Shown here: positions 14,055 to 21,012 of the stretch, piece by piece
Layout: each line of letters starts with the position of its first letter
Position numbering within the stretch: the first letter of the stretch is position 1
From: an uncultured Eubacteriales bacterium
GTDB lineage: Bacteria; Bacillota; Clostridia; Oscillospirales; CAG-272
Direction: 5' to 3'
Assembly (NCBI GenBank): GCA_934481515.1
Contig: CAKSPO010000034.1
Span: 1-21,012, forward strand
Length of the DNA stretch: 21,012 bases
The notes under the pieces: generated by a model
What the model was told of the DNA's origin: nothing
The model's input: only the letters and a program-made list of their open reading frames with translations
Databases searched by the model: none
Position numbers and translations under genes: made by a program

Positions 14055-15947
14055 TCACGTCTCCAGACCAGCAAACTGATTGCTGTACAGCTTTGCATAT
14101 TCGCCGCCGGCACGCAGCAGCTCCTCGTGGTTCCCCGACTCGGCAACAACGCCGTCCCGGATGACCACGATCCGATCCGCGTCGCGGATGGTGGAAAGCC
14201 GGTGCGCAATAATCAGGGAAGTCCGGTTCTTCATCAGCGCCACCATCGCCTGCTGAATGTGCATTTCCGTCCGGGTGTCCACATTGGAAGTTGCTTCATC
14301 CAGAATCAGAATTTTCGGGTCCGCAAGAACGGCACGGGCAATCGCCAACAGCTGACGCTGACCTTGCGAAAGGTTGGAACCGGATTCCGCCAGTACAGTG
14401 TCATATCCGTCCGGCAGGCGGTCAATGAACCCGTCCGCCCGCGCCGTATGCGCCGCACTCCGCATTTTTTCGTCACTCGCCTCCGGGTGACCGTATTTGA
14501 TGTTGTTGCGGATGGTATCCGAAAAGAGCACCGTGTCCTGCAGGACGATGGCAATGGCGTGCCGCAGATCCCGCTTCGGAATCTCGGTAATATTCCTGCC
14601 GTCAATGGTGATCTCCCCGCCGTCCAGTTCATAAAACCGCGTCAGAAGGTTGACAATCGTGGTCTTCCCGGAGCCGGTGGCGCCGACAATGGCAATCTTC
14701 TGCCCCGGCTCCACATGCAGGTTCAATCCCTTCAGCACCGGCTCCCCGGGAACATAACCAAACCGGATGTCCCGGAATCCAATCTCACCGCGGATGGCGG
14801 AAAGGTCGGTTTTTTCGGTTCCGTTGTCAATCTCATCGGGAGCGTCCAGCATCTCGAAAATGCGTTCCGCGCCGGCAAGCGCCGTCAGAATACTGGAATA
14901 CTGATTGGCAATCTGATTGATGGGGTGGGTAAACTTCTTGGAATACTGCAACATTGCCTGAATGCTTCCGACCGTGACCCCGCCGCCGTGAATGGCAATC
15001 CAGCCACCGCTGGCGGCAATCATGACGTATTGCAGGTTTCCGATAAAGTTCATCACCGGTCCCATGATGGAGCCCCAGACCTTCGCCCTGACCGAACATC
15101 CGCGCAATTCGGCGGAAATCCCGCTGAATTTTTCCACGGCATCCGCTTCCTTCCCGAAGGCGACCACGGTCTGATAAGAAGTAACGCTCTCCTCCACCTG
15201 CGCGTTGAGCTGCCCGAGCAGTACCTGCTGACGCACGAAATACCGCCGCATCAGCTTTCCGAGCAGAGAGGAAACCGCAATGGAAAGCGGAATGGAAACC
15301 AGCGCAATCAACGTCATCTGCCAGCTGTAGTAAAACATCATGACAAGCGCCCCGCAGAGGGTCAGCACGCAGGAAAAGAGCGTGGTGATAGACTGCGAAA
15401 CCGCATTGGAAACGTTCTCCACATCGTTGGTCATGCGGGACATGATGTCCCCGTGCCGATGGCTGTCCGTGTATCCGATGGGAAGCCCGGAAATTTTGCG
15501 GAACAGGTCGCTTCTCATGACGCGCACCGTCTGCTGGGACAGCCTTGCGGAAAGGAGCCCCTGAAAGAAGGACAGTACCGCACTGCATGCGAAAATACAT
15601 CCCATCGCAACCAGATACCCGCGCAATGTCACAAGATCAATCTGAAAGCTTCCGTTTTCCACACGGATGGTGTCGATGGCTTTTGCCTGGAAAAAGGGAC
15701 CCAGAAGCTCTGCCGCCGTCACCGCCAACATGATCGCCAGCAGGGTAACCAGAACCACCCGGCTGTGCCCGATATACCGGAGCAGCCTGCCAAGCGTTTT
15801 TTTCACGTTCTTCGGTTTCTCCGCATTCATGCGTGCCGCCATCGGTCCTCCCGGTCCGTGCCCGCCGGGGCGACCGCCGGGACCGATTCTTACCACCGGC
15901 GCATTCCCGTCGTTTTTCGGAGGTGTTTGTTCTCTTTCCCGGTTCAT
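14055..15947 (-). CDS. ABC exporter half-transporter, canonical ATPase subunit
   Basis: 630 residues: transmembrane domain fused to an ATPase, a type I (MdlB/BmrA-like) exporter half. After a glycine-rich N-terminus (residues 20-36), six membrane helices span about 60-345. The ATPase has Walker A GATGSGKTT (422-430), Q-loop VLQDTVLFSD, signature LSQGQ (526-530, variant of LSGGQ), Walker B ILILDEATS with catalytic E551, and switch H582 (IAHRLS). The ATG overlaps the stop of the preceding half-transporter by four bases (ATGA), indicating translational coupling and a fixed 1:1 heterodimer. The start has GGGAGG nearby (GAGGGAGAAGC). The substrate is unknown: a drug, lipid or peptide are all possible. 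Confidence 0.95.
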   Translation of the reverse strand: MNREREQTPPKNDGNAPVVRIGPGGRPGGHGPGGPMAARMNAEKPKNVKKTLGRLLRYIGHSRVVLVTLLAIMLAVTAAELLGPFFQAKAIDTIRVENGSFQIDLVTLRGYLVAMGCIFACSAVLSFFQGLLSARLSQQTVRVMRSDLFRKISGLPIGYTDSHRHGDIMSRMTNDVENVSNAVSQSITTLFSCVLTLCGALVMMFYYSWQMTLIALVSIPLSIAVSSLLGKLMRRYFVRQQVLLGQLNAQVEESVTSYQTVVAFGKEADAVEKFSGISAELRGCSVRAKVWGSIMGPVMNFIGNLQYVMIAASGGWIAIHGGGVTVGSIQAMLQYSKKFTHPINQIANQYSSILTALAGAERIFEMLDAPDEIDNGTEKTDLSAIRGEIGFRDIRFGYVPGEPVLKGLNLHVEPGQKIAIVGATGSGKTTIVNLLTRFYELDGGEITIDGRNITEIPKRDLRHAIAIVLQDTVLFSDTIRNNIKYGHPEASDEKMRSAAHTARADGFIDRLPDGYDTVLAESGSNLSQGQRQLLAIARAVLADPKILILDEATSNVDTRTEMHIQQAMVALMKNRTSLIIAHRLSTIRDADRIVVIRDGVVAESGNHEELLRAGGEYAKLYSNQFAGLET

Positions 15948-17860
15948 GCTTCTCCCTCCTCCCGTCCGCTCTGCCGCATCTGGGAATCATAAATGTCGCG
16001 GTAGGTTGCGCTGATGCGCATCAGCTCCTCGTGCGGAGCGCAATGCGTGATGGTTCCGTTTTCCAGAACAGCAATCCGATCCGCATTTTTCACGCTGGCA
16101 ATCCGCTGGGCAATCAGAATGACGGTCGTTCCCTGCAAATGCTCCCGCAGAGCCTTTTGCAGCTTTGCCTCGGTCGAAAGATCCAGCGCGGAGGTGGAAT
16201 CGTCAAAAATCAAAAGCTCCGGCTTGCGGGTCAGCGCACGGGCAATGGAAATCCGCTGTTTCTGTCCGCCGGAAAGAGACGCGCCCTTTTCCGCAATGTA
16301 GGTATCATAGCCGTCCTTGAAGGAGCGGACAAAATCGTCTGCCTGCGCAATCCTTGCGGCTTCCTCCACCTCTGCCTCGGTCGCGTCGGGGTCTCCCCAA
16401 CGGATGTTGTTTGCCACGGTATCGGAAAACAATTCGCTCTTTTGCAGAACATAACCGATTTTTTTCCGGAGCGCGGAAAGGTCGTATTCCCGGATGGGAA
16501 CGCCGTCAATGAAAACCTCGCCCTCCGTAGCATCGTAGAAACGCGGAATCAGCCGGACCAAAGAGCTTTTTCCGCATCCGGTCGCTCCGATCACGGCAAG
16601 CGTTTCCCCGCGGCGGACTTCCAGATTCACGTCCCGCAAAACCGGTTCTCCAACCGTTCCGGGATACCGGAAGCCGACATGCTTCATGGAAACGACCACA
16701 TCGGTCTCTGCACCGTCCCGAACCGTCCCACCGCGCACAACCGGAGAAGTATTGAGTACCTCCTTCACCCGTTTGCCGGATGCCATCGCGCGGGAAACGG
16801 ACTGGAACATCATCGTGGACATCATAATGGAATTGACCACCTGCGTCACATAGGTAATGCCCGCCATCACGGTACCCGTGCTCATCCCTCCGATTCCGGC
16901 GGAAAGATCCACGGCTCCAATGGCAATCAGTGCGATGACCGCGCCGTTCTGAATGATGCTCAGCACCGGCGTAATAATTGCCATCAATTTGAGCACCCGG
17001 TAATTGACGGAGCAAAGCTCGTCATTCGCAACGCCGAACCGCCGGTTCTCCCCCTCCTCGCAGACATACGCCTTGACCACTCTGGCACCGCTGACATTCT
17101 CCTGCACCACAGCGTTCACGCGATCCAGCTTTTTCTGCACCACGGAAAACATCGGAATCGCGCGGGAGAGAACCACGGCAAGCGTTACCGCAAGAACCGG
17201 AAGCGCGCAGAGCAGAATCAGTCCAAAATTCACATTCAGAAGCAGAAGCATGACCGTTCCGCCGATGAAAAACATCGGAGCGCGGACAAAGTGCCGTGTC
17301 ACCATCTCCACAAATTCCACCACCATGGAGACATCGTTGGTCATTCTTGTAACCAATGACCCCGTGGTGAAGCGGTCGGTCTGCTCAATCGACAGCGACA
17401 TGACCGCCCGATAAGCATCCCGCCGCAGATCGTGACCGAACCCCTGCGCGGCGCGTGCCGAGGTGTATGCGCAGAAGGTGCCGAAAAATCCGCCGACCAG
17501 CGTAATCAGCAGCATCAGAACGCCAAAGGTCAAAACAACGGAGAACTGTGAAAAATCCTCCCCGTGCAGGTGCGTCATCAGCCAGAGCGCAAAACCGCCG
17601 TCCTCCCGGATTGCCGTAAGACCGTTTTCCAGAATGCCGTAATCCACAAGATAGGACATCAGAAACGGCAGACACAGATCCGCCAGCACTTCGCCGATCA
17701 TCATCAACGGAGACACCGCCGCGAGAAACAAATACGGTTTGATGTAAGATGTCAGTTTTTTCAAAGCCGGTTCCCTTTCTTCTTTTTGATTTTTGTCCGG
17801 ATTTCCCATCGTCATTTTTTTGTCAGGAATTACCATCGGTGAGTTTTTTTGTCTCTGCAT
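15944..17860 (-). CDS. ABC exporter half-transporter, degenerate ATPase subunit
   Basis: Up to 638 residues, partner of the next gene. Membrane domain about residues 40-345 (YIKPYLFLAAVSPLMMIGEV onward). The ATPase has Walker A GATGCGKSS (425-433), Q-loop VLQKSELFSD and a canonical LSGGQ (529-533), but Walker B is LLIFDDSTS with D554 instead of catalytic Glu, and the switch His is Q585 (IAQRIAS). This is the pattern of the non-hydrolysing site in TM287/288- and BmrCD-type heterodimers. The start is uncertain: the ATG at 17860 overlaps the MarR gene by 38 bp and lacks a ribosome binding site. Alternatives are the ATG at 17815, just past the MarR stop, and a TTG at 17764 with a weak AGAAAGG site, which matches the usual family N-terminus (KKLTSYIKPY). 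Confidence 0.94.
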   Translation of the reverse strand: MQRQKNSPMVIPDKKMTMGNPDKNQKEEREPALKKLTSYIKPYLFLAAVSPLMMIGEVLADLCLPFLMSYLVDYGILENGLTAIREDGGFALWLMTHLHGEDFSQFSVVLTFGVLMLLITLVGGFFGTFCAYTSARAAQGFGHDLRRDAYRAVMSLSIEQTDRFTTGSLVTRMTNDVSMVVEFVEMVTRHFVRAPMFFIGGTVMLLLLNVNFGLILLCALPVLAVTLAVVLSRAIPMFSVVQKKLDRVNAVVQENVSGARVVKAYVCEEGENRRFGVANDELCSVNYRVLKLMAIITPVLSIIQNGAVIALIAIGAVDLSAGIGGMSTGTVMAGITYVTQVVNSIMMSTMMFQSVSRAMASGKRVKEVLNTSPVVRGGTVRDGAETDVVVSMKHVGFRYPGTVGEPVLRDVNLEVRRGETLAVIGATGCGKSSLVRLIPRFYDATEGEVFIDGVPIREYDLSALRKKIGYVLQKSELFSDTVANNIRWGDPDATEAEVEEAARIAQADDFVRSFKDGYDTYIAEKGASLSGGQKQRISIARALTRKPELLIFDDSTSALDLSTEAKLQKALREHLQGTTVILIAQRIASVKNADRIAVLENGTITHCAPHEELMRISATYRDIYDSQMRQSGREEGEA

Positions 17861-18335
17861 GGGGCTTTTTTTCGGAGGAAAGAATATTATTGCGCATCCG
17901 CTCCAGCAATTCCCGCAAAACAGCGGTTTCTTCTTCGGAAAAACCCTGCATCAGAATCGCGTCCAACGATTGCAGCCGCCCGAAGATCCTGCGATTGTGT
18001 GCCGCACCGCGTTCGGTCAGAAAGACGCGGATCACACGCAGATCCTCCGGATCCGATTCCCGCCGGACAAGACCTTCGTCTTCCATTTTTTTGAGTGTGA
18101 CGCTGACCGTCGGTGCCTTCAGATGCGTCATTTCGGTCAGGCGGAGCTGACTGACGCCATCCGAGCACGCAAGCGCCCGCATCAACAGGCGTGCGCTTTC
18201 CTGCGACATTACGCCGTTCAGCTCATACTCCCGCATTTTTCCACCAAACAGCCGCGCAATCTCATTGACCAGCATCGGCGGCGTTTTCGGCGGACGCTCC
18301 GTCTCCGGGGTCTTTGTAAATGGCAATTCCTTCAT
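17823..18335 (-). CDS. MarR family transcriptional regulator
   Basis: 170-residue winged-helix regulator, expected to work as a dimer and to repress its own operon including the exporter. The core runs SQESARLLMRALACSDGVSQ, then LTEMTHLKAPTVSVTLKKME (recognition helix region, about residues 85-104), then the wing DEGLVRRESDPEDLRVIRVF, then LTERGAAHNRRIFGRL, the order typical of MarR. The start at 18335 is chosen for GAGGAGG eight bases upstream; a longer frame from 18383 lacks such a site. Its C-terminal codons may overlap the start of the first exporter gene. A 13-bp palindrome at 18383-18395 lies about 48 bp before the ATG and could be its operator. Confidence 0.93.
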   Translation of the reverse strand: MKELPFTKTPETERPPKTPPMLVNEIARLFGGKMREYELNGVMSQESARLLMRALACSDGVSQLRLTEMTHLKAPTVSVTLKKMEDEGLVRRESDPEDLRVIRVFLTERGAAHNRRIFGRLQSLDAILMQGFSEEETAVLRELLERMRNNILSSEKKPHAETKKLTDGNS

Positions 18336-18382
18336 TCTGCCATCCTCCTCTTCAGACTTAAAAAATTGTTTGCAAAATTGCA

Positions 18383-18395
18383 TTCTCTGAGAGAA
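18383..18395. promoter_or_regulatory. Candidate MarR operator
   Basis: TTCTCTGAGAGAA is a perfect palindrome with six-base arms around one G, 48 bp upstream of the marR-like start codon. Size and position fit a MarR dimer site, but no -10/-35 pair next to it is convincing. Confidence 0.4.
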
Positions 18396-18670
18396 ACAGC
18401 GTTCAGAAAAAAAGACTTCTTCCGAAAGGCGGCTTCTCTGAAAATCTGTTTTTGTCGAAAAATCTCTGTAACCGAAAAAAAGCAGATAAAAACCGTCCTC
18501 TGCTTCGGCTTGGAGAAATCCGGAAGCGCATGCAAAAACGCCTCTTCCGTTGCCGCCGCACGCCTGATCTTCCGTATCGTTTCTAACATGTACGCTTCCC
18601 GCGGAAAAGCAGCACCAAAGCCGTCAGAGTGTTTCCGCGCCGACGCCTTCCTTCATCGGCTCCTTCTTCT

Positions 18671-18791
18671 GCCGACGCGCCCCGCCGCTGAAATCTTCCC
18701 ATCCAACACACCCCTTCAAAACGTTTCTCCATCGGCGTATTTTCCGCTCCGAACATTCCTTCGCCGACGCGCCCCGCCGCCGGGATCTTCC
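18671..18791. repeat. Pair of imperfect direct repeats, 92 bp apart
   Basis: GCCGACGCGCCCCGCCGC occurs at 18671-18688 and again at 18763-18780, each followed within a few bases by ATCTTCC (18693 and 18785 regions). The 18-base core is identical. Read as protein, the two copies would fall in different frames, so the repeat is a DNA-level feature. Confidence 0.7.
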
Positions 18792-19228
18792 TCGTCCGTG
18801 CTCCGTTCAAAATAGTTTTACAGGCAGCTTGCTCTGCTTCAAGCAATTGCATCCTCGGACGACACTCGGCTGTCCCGGTGACATTTTCCGCAAAGATTCC
18901 ATCCGGCTACACCGCACTGTCCCGGTCTCTTTTTTTACATCCGTTATTTTATCACACCTGGATTTCAAAAGGATTTCTTTTTTATGAACGCAAACTAATT
19001 TATTTGTAAACTAATTATTCCGCAAAAACGCCTCTCATGGTTATCATTGTTACTTATGAAACGTTCTCCTGTGACGCAAAATGAGTAATGACAGATCCGG
19101 CGGCGCCAACGATTTCACCTTCCTTCGGCTCCGCTGTCCGTTTGGCGGTTCATCCCGATCCGTTTTCCTGTCACCCCGATAAAACCGGATTCTCTCCCGT
19201 CCGGAACCGATAGAAAGGTACTGAAATC

Positions 19229-20380
19229 ATGAAAAAACGAAACCGGAAGCTCCTGTGCGGCTTCCTTTGCACGCTCCTTTGCGTCCTTCTGGGCGCGGTG
19301 CCGTGTTTTGCGGAAGATGCACCTCCAAAGGAGAGCTTGTATACCATGAACACCCGCCTCTTCCCTCAATCCCGCACCTCCGCTCCCTCCTATGCTCCGT
19401 GGCAGACAACCGATCTCCCGGTGCTCGCTCCGGAGGATCTGGAAGGCTTGCAGCTGATTCCCGGCGGCATGCCGTTCGGCGTAAAGTTTTATACGGAAGG
19501 GGTTACCGTGGTCGGCTTTTGCGATGTCGAAAGCTCCCATGGCAAAACCAATCCCGCCGCGACCGCGGGACTGCGCGTAAAAGATGTCATTCTGAAAATG
19601 GACGGCACTCCCGTCACGGGAGCGCAGGACCTGACCGACCGGATCGAGCGCTCCGGTGGCAAGGAGTTTCTGCTGACCTGCCGTCGCGGAACCGGAACCT
19701 TTGAGGTTCGTCTTACCCCCGCCTATTGCCCCTCGGAAGCACGTTACAAGACCGGCATCTGGGTGCGGGACAGCGGAGCCGGCATCGGGACGGTCACATT
19801 TATTCTTCCGGACAGCGGTGCGTTTGCAGGTCTCGGACATGGAATCTGCGACAGCGATACCGGTCAGCTGGTGGCAATGAAGCGCGGAAGCGTTTCGGAT
19901 GTGACCATTTCCTCCGTGGTTCGCGGAGCTGCCGGCGCTCCCGGGGAACTGAAGGGATATTTCAACGCGGGAAAGGTCGGCGCTCTGCTCGGCAACTCTG
20001 CCTGCGGCGTCTGGGGAATGTTCTCGGAAGTTCCGGAGAGTTGTGAGGAAGCCATGCCCGTCGGTCTGCGGGACGAGGTGCGGGAAGGCGAAGCGCAGCT
20101 TCTCTGCACACTGGACAATAACCGGATCAGAAAATACGACATCCGGATTTCCAATATCAATCACGACGCCAAAGGCTCCAAATGCTTTACCGTCACCGTC
20201 ACCGACCCCGACCTTCTTGCCATCACCGGCGGAATCGTGCAGGGTATGTCCGGCAGTCCCATTTTGCAGGACGGAAAGCTGGTCGGCGCAGTAACGCACG
20301 TTCTGATCAACAATCCCGCGGTCGGTTACGGAATCTTTCTGGAAAATATGCTGATCTCCCTTCCCGTCCCGGCGCGGTAA
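19229..20380 (+). CDS. spoIVB: SpoIVB signalling serine peptidase (sporulation stage IV)
   Basis: 383 residues, S55 family peptidase secreted by the forespore into the intermembrane space. In Bacillus it cleaves SpoIVFA to start pro-sigma-K processing. Residues 8-28 form a signal peptide or N-terminal anchor (LLCGFLCTLLCVLLGAVPCF). A PDZ domain spans about 75-160 (LIPGGMPFGVKFYTEGV, AGLRVKDVILKMDGTPV). The peptidase domain follows with H204 (GLGHGICD), D326 (VTDPDLL) and S341 (GIVQGMSGSP); the 15-residue D-S spacing equals that of B. subtilis D363/S378. The start at 19229 follows AGAAAGG at a suitable distance. It is slightly shorter than the Bacillus protein but looks complete. Neither recN nor spo0A, its usual neighbours in many Clostridia, lies next to it in this window. 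Confidence 0.97.
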   Translation: MKKRNRKLLCGFLCTLLCVLLGAVPCFAEDAPPKESLYTMNTRLFPQSRTSAPSYAPWQTTDLPVLAPEDLEGLQLIPGGMPFGVKFYTEGVTVVGFCDVESSHGKTNPAATAGLRVKDVILKMDGTPVTGAQDLTDRIERSGGKEFLLTCRRGTGTFEVRLTPAYCPSEARYKTGIWVRDSGAGIGTVTFILPDSGAFAGLGHGICDSDTGQLVAMKRGSVSDVTISSVVRGAAGAPGELKGYFNAGKVGALLGNSACGVWGMFSEVPESCEEAMPVGLRDEVREGEAQLLCTLDNNRIRKYDIRISNINHDAKGSKCFTVTVTDPDLLAITGGIVQGMSGSPILQDGKLVGAVTHVLINNPAVGYGIFLENMLISLPVPAR

Positions 20381-20643
20381 CATTTCCTTTCGCTTCCGGC
20401 GGCAGGCTTGCAGGAAAACAGCTGCCCAAGAACAGAAAAGCAGAAAAAAGGAAAACCTTAACCGATGTGAAGCGCCCCCGAAACCTCCGTCAAAAACTCC
20501 CCAGCGGAAGGCTGACCGAAAAAACCGTTCCGACCGAATATCCCCCATGCAATCTCCGCCCGCGCAGAAAGACGGCTTTCCCCCAGGCACCTCCCCCGAC
20601 AAATGCGACTATCAAGAGAAACAAGGCTGGTTTTTAAAAAGAA

Positions 20644-20697
20644 AAAAGTCTGTGTTTTTCCGGAACGGAATACGCTTCCGCCGAAACACAGACTTTT
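20644..20697 (+). terminator. Bidirectional hairpin, possible spoIVB terminator
   Basis: Perfect 14-base arms (AAAAGTCTGTGTTT / AAACACAGACTTTT) enclose an inner GGAA/TTCC stem. A-run and T-run edges allow termination on either strand. It is 264 bases after the spoIVB stop, which is far for a dedicated terminator. Confidence 0.5.
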
Positions 20698-20745
20698 ATC
20701 AAAAGCAGGAAATAACCGATAGAAAAACACTTTTCCCGGTGTTGT

Positions 20746-20897
20746 ACAAGCATCCCGGTTCTCTCTGATTCCGCAGGGAGGGGGATTCCGCCATTGAACG
20801 GGAACCGGAACGGAATGATCAAGGGGGCGTCCCGGCGGAAGCCGGAAAATACCGCAAGGAAGAACCCTTTTTCCGGCTTCGCACAAGCATCCCGGTT
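20746..20897. repeat. Direct repeat pair ACAAGCATCCCGGTT
   Basis: The identical 15-mer is at 20746-20760 and 20883-20897. Similarity extends to the left (TTTTCCCGG versus TTTTTCCGG) and right (a GCAGG after about 20 bases), so each copy is part of a diverged unit of roughly 45 bases. Confidence 0.7.
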
Positions 20898-20926
20898 TCC
20901 TCCCCTGCGCAGGCGGGCTTCCTGAC

Positions 20927-20963
20927 AAAAATCAGGCCCCCGGAGCGCTTCGCGCTCCGAGGG
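20927..20963 (-). terminator. Terminator of the minus-strand gene at the right edge
   Basis: Arms CGGAGCGC / GCGCTCCG around a TTC loop, extended by CCC/GGG with one unpaired A. On the minus strand it is followed by GGCCTGATTTTTG. It lies about 20 bases after a TAA stop at 20985-20987. Confidence 0.65.
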
Positions 20964-20984
20964 CGGTTCTGCAAAGGGGAAAGC

Positions 20985-21012
20985 TTACTGCTCTGCCCAA
21001 TCCAGCTCGTCG
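20985..21012 (-). CDS. C-terminal end of a gene continuing beyond the window
   Basis: Reading into the window on the minus strand gives DELDWAEQ and a TAA stop, followed by a terminator hairpin. Acidic residues plus the terminator support a real gene end, but eight codons cannot identify the product. Confidence 0.45.

Larger units (their letters stand above)
18336..19228. other. Gene-poor region between the MarR operon and spoIVB
   Basis: About 890 bases without a gene I can support. From left to right: a purine/pyrimidine-rich stretch (18360-18500); a GC-rich stretch with a direct repeat (18671 and 18763); an extended -10 candidate on the minus strand (TGATAAAAT, near 18948-18956) that could start a long leader for the MarR operon; an AT-rich segment with two AAACTAATT copies (about 18988-19016); and the upstream region of spoIVB, where I find no clear sigma-G or sigma-A promoter. 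Two short minus-strand frames (18583-18852 and 18332-18589) are chained to the MarR gene but are probably not coding. Confidence 0.5.
20381..20984. other. Gene-poor region downstream of spoIVB
   Basis: About 600 bases with no supported gene. It holds a large terminator-like hairpin (20644-20697), a pair of diverged direct repeats (20732 and 20869 regions), and the terminator of the gene entering from the right (20927-20963). The open frames across it show no family features. Confidence 0.5.

Noticed and set aside
14127..17359. Two long plus-strand frames opposite the ABC exporter genes
   Set aside because: Their His/Arg/Asn-rich content is the reverse complement of the transporter genes.
18332..18589. 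85-codon minus-strand frame overlapping the MarR start
   Set aside because: No family features and a weak start; kept only as a possible leader element.
18663..18800. CRISPR-like array from the GC-rich repeats
   Set aside because: Only two copies, not palindromic, and no regular spacers or cas genes.
18583..18852. 89-codon minus-strand frame upstream of the MarR gene
   Set aside because: No ribosome binding site, low-complexity Arg/Gly/Ala content, and an internal DNA repeat read in two different frames.
19115..20602. 495-codon minus-strand frame opposite spoIVB
   Set aside because: Antisense to an intact SpoIVB with its catalytic residues and PDZ domain.
20458..20928. 156-codon minus-strand frame in the right intergenic region
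   Set aside because: It spans a terminator-like hairpin and direct repeats, and has no ribosome binding site or domain.

Overview
The window looks like the chromosome of an endospore-forming, anaerobic-type Firmicute, probably an uncultured gut member of the Clostridia. That assignment is inference. It rests on an intact SpoIVB sporulation protease, a Phe-specific T-box leader in front of pheST, sigma-A promoters with TTGACA/TATAAT-like boxes, strong AGGAGG-type ribosome binding sites, and rho-independent hairpins. Most of the sequence is GC-rich (35 of 60 bases in a sampled line of the fucosidase gene), with one AT-rich island (20 of 60 in a sampled line of the AraC gene).

Layout, left to right. 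Positions 1-4030 hold the pheS-pheT operon on the minus strand, behind a complete promoter and T-box attenuator. Positions 4104-7080 hold a large unrecognised cytosolic protein with a glycosidase-like alpha-helical C-terminal half, followed by the decayed remains of a DHDPS/N-acetylneuraminate-lyase-family aldolase (5' end missing, one-base frameshift). Positions 7085-7925 hold an XRE-type regulator with two membrane helices, a palindrome over its promoter and a cluster of palindromes at its 3' end. Positions 8037-10851 are the AT-rich island: a Gfo/Idh/MocA oxidoreductase and a GNAT acetyltransferase on the minus strand, divergent from an AraC-family regulator whose message appears to be leaderless. 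Positions 11218-11402 hold tRNA-Arg(CCG) with its own promoter and a terminator hairpin that extends into the tRNA 3' end.

Positions 11453-13992 hold an SGNH esterase and a GH29 alpha-L-fucosidase. A 28-bp perfect palindrome overlaps the fucosidase promoter. Positions 14055-18395 hold a MarR regulator followed by a heterodimeric ABC exporter with one degenerate and one canonical ATPase site. After a gene-poor stretch comes spoIVB on the plus strand (19229-20380), then another gene-poor stretch with a diverged direct repeat, and the last codons of a minus-strand gene at the right edge.

Functionally, the window combines housekeeping translation (pheST, tRNA-Arg), sporulation (spoIVB), a MarR-controlled exporter, and two intracellular carbohydrate-processing modules: fucosidase plus esterase, and glycosidase-like protein plus ruined aldolase. 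Neither glycan enzyme has a visible secretion signal, so they would act on imported oligosaccharides. I do not see a clear new multi-gene defence or mobile system. The most interesting signals are regulatory and evolutionary: the leaderless AraC message, the palindromes over the XRE and fucosidase promoters, the tRNA/terminator inverted repeat, and the glycosidase-aldolase junction.
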